DNA of 64,000 nt from Roseovarius sp. (GCA_021775255.1 JAJFIA010000001.1:1-64000), one strand, 5' to 3'. Numbered from the stretch's first letter, positions 34,049 through 44,061 are shown. A program made the numbers and translations. The notes: generated from the sequence alone by a model not told the origin.

Positions 34049-35197
34049 CTAACCGGCCATCGACGCGGTGAAGCGTTCAAACAGATAAAAGCTGTCTTGC
34101 GGTCCGGGGCTGGCCTCGGGGTGATGCTGCACAGAAAACACCGGGCGGCCCTCCAGCCTTATGCCGCAGTTTGAGCCGTCAAACAGCGATATATGTGTCT
34201 CGCTCACGCCCTCAGGCAGGGTCTGACTGTCAACCGCAAAGCCGTGATTCATCGAGGTGATCTCGACCTTGCCAGTGGCAATTTCCTTGACCGGGTGATT
34301 GGCCCCGTGATGGCCGTGATTCATCTTGATGGTCTGCCCGCCCAGTGCCAGCGCCAGCATCTGATGCCCCAGGCAAATGCCAAAGATTGGCAGGCCGGCC
34401 TCAAGCACGCCTTTGATCATCGGCACGGCATAGCTGCCCGTCGCTGCCGGGTCACCGGGACCGTTGGACAAGAACACGCCATCGGGCTTATGTGCCAGAA
34501 CCTCATCGGCGGTGGACGTGGCCGGAAGCACCGTCACATCACATCCGGCACTGGCCAGACAGCGCAGGATATTGCGCTTCGCGCCATAATCAACCGCCAC
34601 CACTTTATGCCGGGCATCCTTCTGGCGGCGGTAGCCTTCAGGCCAGGCCCAGCGCATCTCATCCCAGCGGTAAGATTGCGTGCACGATACCGTTTTCGCC
34701 AGATCCATTCCCACAAGCCCGGCAAAGCTTTGGGCGCGGGCAATCAGGCTTACCGGATCAAAATTCCCCTCCGGATCATGCGCCAGCGCCACATGCGGCG
34801 CACCCTGTTGCCGGATCGCCCGCGTCAGCCGCCTTGTATCCACGCCGCCCATGGCAATCCGGCCCCGCCGCGCCAGCCAGTCAGACAGGTTTTCCGTTGT
34901 TCTCCAATTACTTGGCGCGGTCGGATCCCATTTGACCACCATGCCTTCAGCTACCGGGCTGGCGGTTTCGTCATCCTCGGGATTGACCCCAGTATTGCCA
35001 ATATGCGGGAAGGTGAACGTGACGATCTGGCCGGCATAAGAGGGGTCCGTCATGATCTCCTGGTAGCCGGTCATGGCGGTGTTGAAACACAGCTCGGCCA
35101 CGGTTTCGCCCGACGCGCCAAAGCCCATGCCGTAAAACAGCGTGCCATCTGCCAGGGCCAGGCAGGCGGTCGGGCGGGGCTGTGGCGCATGGGCCAT
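34049..35197 (-). CDS. carA: Carbamoyl-phosphate synthase small subunit
   Basis: 382 residues. Glutaminase subunit that passes ammonia to CarB for arginine and pyrimidine synthesis. N-terminal domain with FTFPHIGNTGVNPED. Class I amidotransferase with nucleophile cysteine in FGICLGHQMLAL near residue 268 and HPEASPGP near 360. ATG at 35197 chosen over an upstream in-frame ATG because family starts lie there. carB is not in the window. Confidence 0.96.
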   Translation of the reverse strand: MAHAPQPRPTACLALADGTLFYGMGFGASGETVAELCFNTAMTGYQEIMTDPSYAGQIVTFTFPHIGNTGVNPEDDETASPVAEGMVVKWDPTAPSNWRTTENLSDWLARRGRIAMGGVDTRRLTRAIRQQGAPHVALAHDPEGNFDPVSLIARAQSFAGLVGMDLAKTVSCTQSYRWDEMRWAWPEGYRRQKDARHKVVAVDYGAKRNILRCLASAGCDVTVLPATSTADEVLAHKPDGVFLSNGPGDPAATGSYAVPMIKGVLEAGLPIFGICLGHQMLALALGGQTIKMNHGHHGANHPVKEIATGKVEITSMNHGFAVDSQTLPEGVSETHISLFDGSNCGIRLEGRPVFSVQHHPEASPGPQDSFYLFERFTASMAG

Positions 35198-35368
35198 AAC
35201 GGGGATTCTCCGGGATGTAAATTGGCGCGAAACTACGGGCCGGGGCGGCAACGGTCAAGGGGCAAGATCGGCGGGTAACATCGGGTAAAAACAACATCAG
35301 GCTGTTGCCAGTTGCCAGGGATTTGGCTAGGGTGCAAAACTTATGGTAACCATGGGGATGGAACCTGA

Positions 35369-35827
35369 ATGGACTTGCGAGAACGGGTCAACGCATCGAT
35401 GAAACAGGCGATGAAAGACAAGGACGTGGCGCGATTGGCCACATTGCGCCTGATCAATGCCGCGATCAAGGATCAGGAAATTGCTGGCCGGGTGGGCGAT
35501 GGCGAAAGCTGTGTCGGTGATCCTGAGATTCTGGCAATTCTTGGCAAAATGACCAAGCAACGCCAGGAATCTGTACGCGCCTATGAAGAAGGCGGGCGGA
35601 TAGACCTGGCCGAGCGGGAGCAAGAAGAAATTGCCATCATCAATGAGTTCCTGCCGCGTCAGTTGAAGGACGATGAAATCACTGCCGCGATAGACAAGAC
35701 CATCCGCAAAACCGGGGCCAGCTCGATCCGGGACATGGGCAAGATCATGGGGGCGCTCAAGGCCGGATATCCCGGCCAGATGGATTTCGGCGCAGTCGGC
35801 AAGATGGTTAAAGAAAAACTAAGCTAG
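35369..35827 (+). CDS. GatB/YqeY domain protein
   Basis: 152 residues, all helical YqeY fold (LRERVNASMKQAMKDKDVARLATLRLINAAIKD, EEIAIINEFLPRQL, KIMGALKAGYPGQMDFGAVGKMVK). The domain resembles the tRNA-binding tail of GatB. It is divergent from carA, a common arrangement in alphaproteobacteria. Its role in tRNA amidation is not established. Confidence 0.93.
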   Translation: MDLRERVNASMKQAMKDKDVARLATLRLINAAIKDQEIAGRVGDGESCVGDPEILAILGKMTKQRQESVRAYEEGGRIDLAEREQEEIAIINEFLPRQLKDDEITAAIDKTIRKTGASSIRDMGKIMGALKAGYPGQMDFGAVGKMVKEKLS

Positions 35828-35949
35828 CGCAGGTTGCCCCCGCATTCGTTAACCTTTGAAACTAAAAAACACCCTATTTGCATCCTGTGGCCAAGCAATA
35901 ATTTTGTACAGGTTCTACAACATACCCCTGAGTTTTGTACAATTCTGGC

Positions 35950-36432
35950 TTACTCACCTGCCCGCAACGCTGCGGTGATTTCGGGAAAAAGCATTATGCG
36001 CTCAACTTCCGACAAAAACCCGCCAATCTCAACCACCCGGCCCGAACCGCTGAGGGTGATATAATGCGGCACCGGCCCTCCTTTGATATGCATCTCAGCC
36101 CGGATCCAATAGCGGTTACAGTGCCATTCCTGTATCTCGCCATTGGGGTTGGTGCGGGTCAGATGGGCTTTTATAGGATCAATCACCAGATCTTCGCGAA
36201 TCCTTGCCATCCGGTAGGATTTCTCAAGCCCCCACCAGACCCCCGCCAATGCAATCAAAAGGAAAGGCAACAACCCCCAGAGTACCATGCTGCCCAATAA
36301 TGGGAAAAGCGGCAGGATGAGCATGGCAAAGGTAATCAGAATGAACAAGACGAACCCCCGGCGCGGCAAGGAGCGGTGCGGCCAAAGCACAAGATGTGCG
36401 CCATCGGTTTGTTCTTGCCATTGATAAGGCAT
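35950..36432 (-). CDS. DUF2244 membrane protein
   Basis: 160 residues. Two membrane helices (FVLFILITFAMLILPLFPLLG, GLLPFLLIALAGVWW) and a C-terminal cytosolic part with the DUF2244 features EKSYRMARIREDLVID, WHCNRYWIRAEMH and LSEVER. Often found near cytochrome oxidase genes; not so here. Function unknown. Confidence 0.88.
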   Translation of the reverse strand: MPYQWQEQTDGAHLVLWPHRSLPRRGFVLFILITFAMLILPLFPLLGSMVLWGLLPFLLIALAGVWWGLEKSYRMARIREDLVIDPIKAHLTRTNPNGEIQEWHCNRYWIRAEMHIKGGPVPHYITLSGSGRVVEIGGFLSEVERIMLFPEITAALRAGE

Positions 36433-36523
36433 CAACGCGCGCTTTCGTCAGTTCAAGCCATTATCCGGCAGTATACAAGCCGGGGGTTTGGGGGGCACCC
36501 CCAATGCCGCGTGCAAACGCAAA

Positions 36524-36582
36524 CTAAAGCGTATCGGCATATTGTTGAAACAAGACAATATGTCGAAACGCCCACGACATCG
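36524..36582 (-). repeat. Variable-stem intergenic palindrome, copy D
   Basis: On the minus strand: head GATGTCGTGGGCGTTT and tail ATACGCTTTAG. The arms at 36529-36545 and 36555-36571 (17 bases) pair with two mismatches. Confidence 0.6.
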
Positions 36583-36583
36583 A

Positions 36584-36642
36584 GATGTTGCGCGCGTTTC
36601 AATTTTAAGTCATGCTGCAACTTAAAATTGAAACGCTTTAAC
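36584..36642 (+). repeat. Variable-stem intergenic palindrome, copy E
   Basis: Head GATGTTGCGCGCGTTTC and tail GAAACGCTTTAACC. The arms at 36594-36610 and 36620-36636 pair perfectly over 17 bases (GCGTTTCAATTTTAAGT). Confidence 0.65.
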
Positions 36643-36688
36643 CGGTGCGCGTCAGCGCTCAATTCTTAAAAACCGCCCGGACCAAATT

Positions 36689-36746
36689 GATGTTGTGGGC
36701 GCATCAAAATAATCTTGTGTCTCAAGTTAATCCCGAAACGCTTTAG
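36689..36746 (+). repeat. Variable-stem intergenic palindrome, copy B
   Basis: Head GATGTTGTGGGCGCAT and tail GAAACGCTTTAG, with a decayed stem. The tail supplies the stop codon of the SleB-type hydrolase gene (36743-36745). It shares CAAGTTAATCCC with copy C. Confidence 0.55.
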
Positions 36747-37363
36747 TTCTGGGAAAGCTGCGTCGGCCGGCGATAAAACAGATGTACGCCAATAGTGGCT
36801 GTGCGGGTGAATTTACGCGCCCAAGAAGGCCGTACATTTCGCGTGTGAAAATATGTCGCCCCATCGGTCAGGCCGCGCGGCGCGCCGTCAATCATCAGCC
36901 TCGCCACCTTGCCCACCTGCTTAAACGCAGCAGGTTCATTGATCACTTCGGCGCGGCCATCACAGGTGAAGGTGAATTGACAGGCAAATTTGCGGCCGGT
37001 GCCCTGTTTTACAACCCCGCAGATGCTGCCCGGGAACCTGTCACTGTCGACCCGGTTCAGGATCACCTCGGCCACGGCAAACTGGCCCTGCACACTTTCA
37101 CCGCGCGATTCAAAATAAAGCGCCTCCGCCAGGCATTGCCATTCGGTCCCGCCGGTGGCCTTTGGTTGGGCCTTGAGCCAGTCACGGCTGTATTTTATCT
37201 TTGCCTCCGGGCGCCGCAGCAGGAAATCCAGCCGATCACCGGAGATCGCCTTAAGAGCGCGGCTTTCCTGTTCTGCCAGTTGCTCGGCAGGTGTATTGGC
37301 GGCAGTCCCGGCCATTGCCAGGCCGCTGAGCGCCAGAAGGAATGCGATTGTGAGGCGTAACAT
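36743..37363 (-). CDS. SleB/CwlJ-type cell wall hydrolase
   Basis: 206 residues. Signal peptide (MLRLTIAFLLALSGLAMAGTAA). The hydrolase_2 domain begins at WQCLAEALYFESRGES (catalytic glutamate), followed by VAEVILNRVDSDRFPGSICGVV, CQFTFTCDG and a C-terminal TRTATIGVHLFY. Lytic transglycosylase-type activity on periplasmic peptidoglycan. SD AAGGAG supports the ATG at 37363. Confidence 0.9.
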   Translation of the reverse strand: MLRLTIAFLLALSGLAMAGTAANTPAEQLAEQESRALKAISGDRLDFLLRRPEAKIKYSRDWLKAQPKATGGTEWQCLAEALYFESRGESVQGQFAVAEVILNRVDSDRFPGSICGVVKQGTGRKFACQFTFTCDGRAEVINEPAAFKQVGKVARLMIDGAPRGLTDGATYFHTRNVRPSWARKFTRTATIGVHLFYRRPTQLSQN

Positions 37364-37532
37364 ATCATATCTCCTTATCCAAAAGACAAATGCCCGAAGG
37401 ATATGGAGGCGCGGGATACAGACAATTTTAGCATCCGTCCACCCCAACCGTGACGGCGCATGGCGGCTATGCACAAGCTGCACAGCCTGAAATCAGTGTT
37501 GCGGGCATGAATTACCCTTCCAGACGGCTGAT

Positions 37533-40082
37533 TTAACCGGTTTTTTCCTGCACCGCCAACTGTGCGGCAGCAAGTCGCGCCACCGGTACACGAAACGGAG
37601 AGCAGGAGACATAATCAAACCCGGCCGCCCGGCAAAAGGCGATTGATTCGGGGTTGCCGCCATGTTCGCCACAGATCGACAAAACCACATCCGGGTTGGC
37701 CGCATGGCCACGCTCGGCCCCGATTTGCAGCAGCTCACCCACCCCATCGGTATCCAGCGAGTGGAACGGATCTTCTGGGTAAACCCCCTGTTTGACATAA
37801 TCCGACATGAACCGCCCGGCATCATCGCGCGACAGGCCGTAAGTCATCTGTGTCAGATCATTGGTGCCAAAGCTGAGAAATTCCACCAATGGTGCAATCT
37901 CACCGGCCCTGAGTGCGGCACGCGGCGTTTCAACCATAACCCCGAGCCGATAGCTGAATTTCTGCCCGGTTTCATTGCGCACCGCCGCCGCCACCGCATC
38001 AATCCGGGATTTGACCAGCTCAACCTCGCGCCGGGCCGAGACCAGCGGGATCATCACCTCGGGCACCACCGCCGCGCCTTCACGGGCGACCAGCGTGGCG
38101 GCCTCGAATATGGCGCGGGCCTGCATGTCGTATATTTCCGGCACGGTAATGCCAAGACGCACCCCGCGCAGGCCCAGCATCGGATTGTATTCGCTCAGCG
38201 CCTCGACCCGGCGGGTCACATCCGAGAGCGGCAGATCAAGGGTTTCGGCCAGTTGCAAATGCCCGGCGCGGTCGGTCGGCAGAAATTCATGCAAGGGCGG
38301 ATCAAGCAGGCGGATGCACACGGGTTGCCCGTGCATGATGCGGAAAAGATCGGCAAAATCGGCGCGCTGCATCGGCAGCAGCAGCTCAAGCGCGGCGGCA
38401 CGATCGGGGCTGCTGCCGGCAAAGATCATCTCGCGCATCACAATCAGCCGGTCTTGTTCAAAGAACATGTGTTCAGTGCGGCACAATCCGATGCCCTGCG
38501 CCTTGAAGCTGCGGGCCAGTTCGGCATCGGCAGGCGTGTCGGCATTGGCACGCACCTCGATATCGCGGATATCATCGGCCCAGGCCATGAGCTGCTTGAA
38601 GGCCTCATCGCGTGCGGTTTCCAAAAGCGTCGCCTCGCCCATCAGAACCTCACCGCTGGAGCCATCAATGGTAATGATATCCCCGGCCTTGAGCACCTGC
38701 CCGCCGGGAAATACAAGCTGTTTCCTGTTTGGCTGAAAGCGGATCTCCGAGGCCCCAACCACGCAAGGCAGGCCGATACCGCGGCCAATCACCGCCGCGT
38801 GGCTGCTCATGCCGCCGCGCTCGGTCAGCACGGCCACAGCCGCGTGCATGCCGCGAATATCTTCCGGGCTGGTTTCACGGCGCACCAATACGCAGGCCTC
38901 ATCGCGGGCGTCACTGGCCTGCGCCTCAACCGCGTCAAACACAATCTTACCCGCCGCAGCACCGGGGCTGGCGCCAATGCCACGGGCCAGAATCTGGCGC
39001 GGCGCGTCAGGATCGACATGGCGGTGCAGCAGTTCATTGAGGGCGCGCGGCTCCACCCGCATCAGGGCCTCTTCGCGGCTGATGATGCCCTCTTCCGCCA
39101 GCCGCACGGCGATACAGACAGCAGCACGGGTCTTGCGGGCAACGCGCACGCCGTCCAGCAAAAACACCTTGCCGTTTTCAATGGTGAATTCGGCCTGCAT
39201 TTCCTCACGCAGCATTTTGCGCATGAGCCGGGTGTAATATATCAGTTCTTCAAACAATATCGGGGCCTGCTCTTCCAATGAGGCCCCGCGCGGATCACGG
39301 GTGAGATAGATCGCCCCTTTCGCCCCGGCCAGCGCCTCCCGGCCCTGCGACTGGCTCAGGTAGCGCCCGGTGATCTGCTCGGCCCCGGTTTCCGAATTCA
39401 CCAGTTGAATCACCCCTGAGCCGCATTTCCCCTGCCCCTGCCCCAGCCCAAGCGCCAGCGCCTGCACCACAAGCCCAAGCCCGGCATCTGCCGGCGCGCC
39501 CTTGGCCTGCCGCAAGAGCCGCGCGGTGGTGCCTTCCCAGGCGCGCGCCATCGAGCGCAAAACCTCGGCGAGCTGGGTGGCGGTATCTTGTGGAAAAGGC
39601 TCATCGGTTTCCTGTTCATAGGCATCAAGCGCCTGAGCAAGCCCGGCAACGGGGTCATCAATATTGATGTCGTCAAACATATCCGGATCAAGCCGGGCCA
39701 CATGCACGGCATAGGCCTGGACAAACCGCAGATAGAGCGCCGCAGCGGCGGGTTTGCCGATCCTGTCCGAAAGATGCACATATTGGGCATCATTCATCCC
39801 GATATTGAGAATTGCCCCCGGCCCGCCCCAATCGGGATCCTCCGATGACGGGCGCACGCATAAAAGCGGTGCGGTGCCGAAAGGTTTGAGCAGCTTATCC
39901 ATGTCCGGCAGATCGCCGGCGGCAATGTCATGCACAGCGTTGAAGGAAAGCGCCATGGTGCAGGGCACCGGAAGATCAAGCCGCACCAGACGTTGCAGAC
40001 ATTTGGCGCGCCCGCCATGGGTTTCAGCCGCCATCGGGGCATCGGCGGTGATCAGGGTTATGTCAGGGTCAGATTGCTGCAC
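37533..40082 (-). CDS. ppdK: Pyruvate phosphate dikinase-type PEP-binding protein
   Basis: 849 residues. Central phosphohistidine domain TERGGMSSHAAVIGRG near residue 440 and a C-terminal PEP-binding barrel (GLCRTEHMFF, SFGTNDLTQMTYG, SICGEHGGNPESIAF, YVSCSPFRVPVARLAAAQ) are well kept. The N-terminal nucleotide-binding part is divergent: GGPGAILNIGMND is present, but the usual LQTRxGKRT is LLDGVRVARKTR. It is shorter than the standard enzyme of about 880 residues. It interconverts pyruvate and PEP if fully active. Confidence 0.85.
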   Translation of the reverse strand: MQQSDPDITLITADAPMAAETHGGRAKCLQRLVRLDLPVPCTMALSFNAVHDIAAGDLPDMDKLLKPFGTAPLLCVRPSSEDPDWGGPGAILNIGMNDAQYVHLSDRIGKPAAAALYLRFVQAYAVHVARLDPDMFDDINIDDPVAGLAQALDAYEQETDEPFPQDTATQLAEVLRSMARAWEGTTARLLRQAKGAPADAGLGLVVQALALGLGQGQGKCGSGVIQLVNSETGAEQITGRYLSQSQGREALAGAKGAIYLTRDPRGASLEEQAPILFEELIYYTRLMRKMLREEMQAEFTIENGKVFLLDGVRVARKTRAAVCIAVRLAEEGIISREEALMRVEPRALNELLHRHVDPDAPRQILARGIGASPGAAAGKIVFDAVEAQASDARDEACVLVRRETSPEDIRGMHAAVAVLTERGGMSSHAAVIGRGIGLPCVVGASEIRFQPNRKQLVFPGGQVLKAGDIITIDGSSGEVLMGEATLLETARDEAFKQLMAWADDIRDIEVRANADTPADAELARSFKAQGIGLCRTEHMFFEQDRLIVMREMIFAGSSPDRAAALELLLPMQRADFADLFRIMHGQPVCIRLLDPPLHEFLPTDRAGHLQLAETLDLPLSDVTRRVEALSEYNPMLGLRGVRLGITVPEIYDMQARAIFEAATLVAREGAAVVPEVMIPLVSARREVELVKSRIDAVAAAVRNETGQKFSYRLGVMVETPRAALRAGEIAPLVEFLSFGTNDLTQMTYGLSRDDAGRFMSDYVKQGVYPEDPFHSLDTDGVGELLQIGAERGHAANPDVVLSICGEHGGNPESIAFCRAAGFDYVSCSPFRVPVARLAAAQLAVQEKTG

Positions 40083-40158
40083 TGCGGCACCTTTTCATTG
40101 TGACTGCAGCATAGGGCGGAATACGCCCGTGGCAAGGGGGCTGTTCGTATAAAGCTGC

Positions 40159-40210
40159 GGTGGGTTTCACCCACCTTACAAGGCAAAATGTAGGGTGGGT
40201 GAAACCCACC
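40159..40210. repeat. Inverted pair of the GTGGGTGAAACCCAC repeat
   Basis: Arms at 40159-40179 and 40190-40210 are reverse complements over about 20 bases with a 10-base spacer. Each arm is itself palindromic. It lies downstream of glyS and could terminate it. Confidence 0.7.
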
Positions 40211-40222
40211 TTACTGAAATAT

Positions 40223-42469
40223 TCAGCCCTCAACCCGCGTCAGATCAGCGGCCTGCAGGCAGATGTGGCGGATACGGCTCAAGAGATTGAGCCGGTTGCG
40301 GCGCAGCACCTCATTGTCGTCATTGATCTTCACCGCCTCAAAGAACCCGTCAATCGGCGCCCTGAGCGCGGCCATGGCGGCCATGGCTGTGGCGAAATCC
40401 TCAGATTTGAGCGCGGCTTCTATATCCGTCTCAGCCCTGTCCAGCGCCGCAAACAGCGCTTTTTCTTCGGAAGTCTCGGCAAATTTCACATCCGCGCCAT
40501 AGGAATATTCCACGCCGTCTTTTTCCTCGGCTTGCGTGAGGATATTGTTGGCGCGCTTGAACCCCTGCAACAGGTTTTCGCCGTCATCGGTTTTCAACAC
40601 GGCATCCAGCGCGCGGGCGCGGGCGACAATCACCGACAGATCATCGCCACCATCAAGCGCAAGGCAGGCATCAATCACGTCATGGCGCAGGCCCCGGTCG
40701 CGCAGATACACCTTGAGCCGATCATGCAAAAATGCCAGCAGATCGGTGGACAGGTCAGGCATCGCATCTCCCACGCTGCGCAACAGGCTGTCCTCGCCGG
40801 TGTCGGGCGCGCCATCATGGCCCTGCAACCGATCCATCACCGCGTGCCAGGCAGATCCGAATACGCCGCGGTCGGCAATCTCTTCCACCACCTCTTCAAG
40901 TGTATCAATCTCACCTTCCGACGCACGGGCGCGATACAGGCTGATCTGGTGCTTGAGGAGCTGGCTATCAATAAAACGGTCCAGCCTGAGGCTGAATCCG
41001 CCATCCAGGATAAGGCGGATCACCCCAAGCGCCGCCCGGCGCAGGGCAAAGGGATCTTTCGAGCCGGTAGGCTTTTCGCCAATCGCCCAGAATCCCGTCA
41101 GCGTGTCGATCTTGTCGGCCAGAGCTACAGCAACCGAGACCGGCTCGGAGGGCACCTCATCATTGGGGCCAAGCGGCGAGTAATGCGCGGCGCAGGCATT
41201 GGCAACGTCCTGCGGCAATCCGGCAGATTCAGCATAATACCGCCCCATCACGCCCTGCAATTCGGGGAATTCATAGATCATCTCGGAACTGAGATCGGCC
41301 TTGGCCACCTTCGCCGCCTGTTCCGCCAGATCAGGGTCAGCACCCACCTGAGGCGCGATTTCGCGCGCCAGCGCCGCGATGCGCTCAATCCGCTCATATT
41401 GCGTGCCAAGCTTGTTGTGGAAGGTCACATTTCTGAGTTTTTCGGCCATATCGGCCAGCGGCACACGCAGATCGTTTTCCCAGAAGAATTTGGCATCGGC
41501 CAGCCGCGCCGCCAGCACTTTTTGATTGCCTGCAAGAATGGTAGCACCGTGATCAATGGTTTCAATATTGGCAACGGTGATAAAGCGCTCGATCCGCCCG
41601 GATTTCGGATTTTTGACCGAGAAAAACTTCTGATGTTCGCGCATCGAGGTTTGCAGAACCTCGGCAGGCAGGCCCAGAAACTCGGCGTCAATATCGCCCA
41701 TAAGCACCACCGGCCATTCCACCAGACCGGCGACCTCAAATAAAAGTCCTTTGTCTTCAACCACTTCCAGACCGGCGGCAAAGGCCTGTGTGCTGGCCTC
41801 CTGCCAGATGTGATCGGCGCGTTCAGTGGCATCAAGCATCACGAAGACGCTTTTGAGCTTGGCCTGGTAGCCGTCAAAGGAAGTCACCGCGAAAGCCGCA
41901 GGTGCCATGAAACGGTGCCCCTGCGTGGTGTTGCCAGAAGCGATGCCGTCCAGATCAAACGCCACGGTTTGTGCCTCGCCCGCCGCGTCGGTGAGGATGC
42001 ACAGGATCGAATGCAAAGGCCGCACCCATTTCAGGCTGCCGGCACCCCAGCGCATGGATTTGGGCCATGGAAAATTGCGGATGGTGTCGGCAAGCACCTC
42101 GGCCACGATCTCAGGTGCTCCGCGCCCCGGTTTGGTGATGGAGGCGAAATAGATTTTGCCCTTGGGGCTGTCGCGCTCTTCCAGATCATCACGGGTGAGG
42201 CCTGCACCGCGCAAAAACCCCTCGATGGCCTTGTCGGGCGCGTCCACCTTCGGGCCTTTGCGTTCTTCTTTCACGGTCGGGCTTTCCGCCAGCAGGCCTT
42301 CAATCGCAAGGGTCAGGCGGCGCGGCGTGGCAAAAGCGGCGGCCCCGGCATAGGTGAGGCCCGCCTCGACCAACCCGTCGGTGACGCGCTTTTTAAGATC
42401 TTCAGCCGCGCGCCTTTGCATGCGGGCGGGAATTTCTTCCGAGAAAAGTTCAATCAGCAGGTCTGGCAT
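40223..42469 (-). CDS. glyS: Glycyl-tRNA synthetase beta subunit
   Basis: 748 residues. Binds tRNA-Gly in the alpha2beta2 enzyme. Starts MPDLLIELFSEEIPARM as in the family. Seen: FMAPAAFAV, MREHQKFFSV, LALRRAALGVIRLIL-type segment (PFALRRAALGVIRLILDGG) near residue 480 and the C-terminal DALR-like anticodon domain. Starts one base after the DUF6446 stop and is co-transcribed with glyQ. Confidence 0.96.
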   Translation of the reverse strand: MPDLLIELFSEEIPARMQRRAAEDLKKRVTDGLVEAGLTYAGAAAFATPRRLTLAIEGLLAESPTVKEERKGPKVDAPDKAIEGFLRGAGLTRDDLEERDSPKGKIYFASITKPGRGAPEIVAEVLADTIRNFPWPKSMRWGAGSLKWVRPLHSILCILTDAAGEAQTVAFDLDGIASGNTTQGHRFMAPAAFAVTSFDGYQAKLKSVFVMLDATERADHIWQEASTQAFAAGLEVVEDKGLLFEVAGLVEWPVVLMGDIDAEFLGLPAEVLQTSMREHQKFFSVKNPKSGRIERFITVANIETIDHGATILAGNQKVLAARLADAKFFWENDLRVPLADMAEKLRNVTFHNKLGTQYERIERIAALAREIAPQVGADPDLAEQAAKVAKADLSSEMIYEFPELQGVMGRYYAESAGLPQDVANACAAHYSPLGPNDEVPSEPVSVAVALADKIDTLTGFWAIGEKPTGSKDPFALRRAALGVIRLILDGGFSLRLDRFIDSQLLKHQISLYRARASEGEIDTLEEVVEEIADRGVFGSAWHAVMDRLQGHDGAPDTGEDSLLRSVGDAMPDLSTDLLAFLHDRLKVYLRDRGLRHDVIDACLALDGGDDLSVIVARARALDAVLKTDDGENLLQGFKRANNILTQAEEKDGVEYSYGADVKFAETSEEKALFAALDRAETDIEAALKSEDFATAMAAMAALRAPIDGFFEAVKINDDNEVLRRNRLNLLSRIRHICLQAADLTRVEG

Positions 42470-42470
42470 A

Positions 42471-42995
42471 TCAATACTCGTGTGGAGGTTCGGGGCAGCC
42501 ATCCGGCACCGGTTCGCCATCGAACACAACCTTGCCACAGGCGTTGATCTGTTGCCAGACATAGCCACGGCCATCGTCGGTTATGGCAACAACCCGGTCA
42601 ATGCCGTATTGGATGTTTTCCTGCCCGAGATAAGCCAGCGCCCGGCCCGCCTCAAGATCGGCCCCAAGGGATACGGCATCAAAGCAGTCAAACCACGCCG
42701 GCGCGGTCAGCGGATCGGCATCCTCATAAGATATGTAAGTTTCGGTCAGCATGGCGTTGCTCATGGTGGTGGTGAAACAGGCGCGGTAGCGAATGGGCGA
42801 GCTTGACGCATCAATCGCCTCAAAATTATCATAGAGCACCGGCTCGGGCAGGTTTGAGACCAGCGATGTCATCTGCACGTCATCAAAGCCATTGGCCTTG
42901 ACCGGCTCGTAATAATAATAGACCTGAAGGTAATACATGGCCGCACCGGCCAGAAGAGCTGTAATCACAATGAACCCTGCGAGAAATTTTCCCAT
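42471..42995 (-). CDS. DUF6446 membrane-anchored protein between glyQ and glyS
   Basis: 174 residues. An N-terminal hydrophobic anchor (FLAGFIVITALLAGAAMYYLQV) is followed by a periplasmic-looking domain (SPIRYRACFTTTM, APAWFDCFDAV, NACGKVVFDGEPVPDGCP). The ATG overlaps the glyQ TAA by one base and the stop is one base before glyS. Inserted in this operon in many Rhodobacteraceae. Function unknown. Confidence 0.85.
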   Translation of the reverse strand: MGKFLAGFIVITALLAGAAMYYLQVYYYYEPVKANGFDDVQMTSLVSNLPEPVLYDNFEAIDASSSPIRYRACFTTTMSNAMLTETYISYEDADPLTAPAWFDCFDAVSLGADLEAGRALAYLGQENIQYGIDRVVAITDDGRGYVWQQINACGKVVFDGEPVPDGCPEPPHEY

Positions 42996-43924
42996 TATGC
43001 CGCAAACCCGCCTGCTTCGGTTTGCAAAAACGCCTCGGCGCATTGTTTGGCCAAGGCCCGGACGCGGCCGATATAGGCCTGCCGTTCGGTGACGGAAATG
43101 ACCCCGCGCGCGTCGAGCAGGTTAAACAGATGGCTGGCCTTGATGCATTGATCATAGGCCGGGTGGGCCATGACGATGCGGCGACCGGTTTTTGGATCGG
43201 TGGCCGGTTGCGCCAGAATGGCGGCGCATTCGGCTTCGGCCTCTTCAAAGTGGCGTAGCAGCACCTCGGTGTTGGCCACGTCAAAATTCCACCGGCTGTA
43301 TTCCTGCTCGGTCTGGCGGAAAATATCGCCGTATTTCAATGCAATCGGCGCATCCGGGTCATTATAGGGCATATCCATCACGTGATCCGCGCCCAGCACA
43401 TACATCGCCAGCCGCTCCAGCCCGTAGGTCAGCTCGCCCGAGACCGGCGCGCAATCAAAGCCGCCGACCTGCTGGAAATAGGTGAACTGGCTCACTTCCA
43501 TGCCGTCACACCAAACCTCCCATCCAAGGCCCCAGGCACCCAGCGTGGGCGATTCCCAATCGTCTTCGACAAAGCGGATGTCATGCGCGCCCATGTCGAT
43601 ACCGATGGCCTCAAGGCTGCCAAGATAAAGCTCTTGCAGATCGGGCGGGCTGGGTTTGATCAGCACCTGAAACTGATAGTAATGCTGCAACCGGTTGGGA
43701 TTTTCGCCATATCGCCCGTCGGTGGGGCGGCGCGAGGGCTGCACATAGGCCGCGGCCCACGGGGTTGGCCCCAATGAGCGCAGCGTGGTGGCCGGGTGAA
43801 ACGTGCCCGCGCCCACTTCCATGTCATAGGGCTGCAACATGGCACAGCCCTGCGCGGCCCAATAGGCGTGCAGCCGAAGCAGGATTTCCTGAAAAGAACG
43901 CGGTTGGGTGGAATGATCGGGCAT
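42995..43924 (-). CDS. glyQ: Glycyl-tRNA synthetase alpha subunit
   Basis: 309 residues. Catalytic subunit that forms glycyl-adenylate. Motifs: [59 protein letters not shown] and [14 protein letters not shown]. First gene of glyQ-DUF6446-glyS. Confidence 0.97.
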   Translation of the reverse strand: MPDHSTQPRSFQEILLRLHAYWAAQGCAMLQPYDMEVGAGTFHPATTLRSLGPTPWAAAYVQPSRRPTDGRYGENPNRLQHYYQFQVLIKPSPPDLQELYLGSLEAIGIDMGAHDIRFVEDDWESPTLGAWGLGWEVWCDGMEVSQFTYFQQVGGFDCAPVSGELTYGLERLAMYVLGADHVMDMPYNDPDAPIALKYGDIFRQTEQEYSRWNFDVANTEVLLRHFEEAEAECAAILAQPATDPKTGRRIVMAHPAYDQCIKASHLFNLLDARGVISVTERQAYIGRVRALAKQCAEAFLQTEAGGFAA

Positions 43925-44000
43925 GGATCCTCAGGCGGGGTTAAACGAGGTTGCATCTTGCCCCTTCCCTATGGAAATGCGCTGTAAGGGTCAATCAGCA

Positions 44001-44061
44001 CTTTAGCGCGATTGGGGATTAACTTGAGTCACAACCAGATTTCCAAACGCCCACAACATCA
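44001..44061 (-). repeat. Variable-stem intergenic palindrome, copy C
   Basis: On the minus strand: head GATGTTGTGGGCGTTTGG, middle with CAAGTTAATCCC (shared with copy B) and tail GCGCTAAAG. Stem decayed. Confidence 0.55.

Larger units (their letters stand above)
36433..36742. other. 310-base gap filled by three variable-stem palindromes
   Basis: No gene is visible. The region holds copies D, E and B of the variable-stem repeat, listed separately, with D and E head to head. Confidence 0.6.

Noticed and set aside
35899..35945. Two TTTTGTACA words between the YqeY and DUF2244 genes, and TTGTACA words in the SprT-like genes
   Set aside because: Short AT-rich words without regular spacing or a known regulator; could be chance.
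37662..41743. Long plus-strand frames opposite the PPDK-like gene (37662-39281) and glyS (40160-41743)
   Set aside because: Both lie opposite clearly conserved genes, and their composition is that of reverse-strand reading of GC-rich codons.
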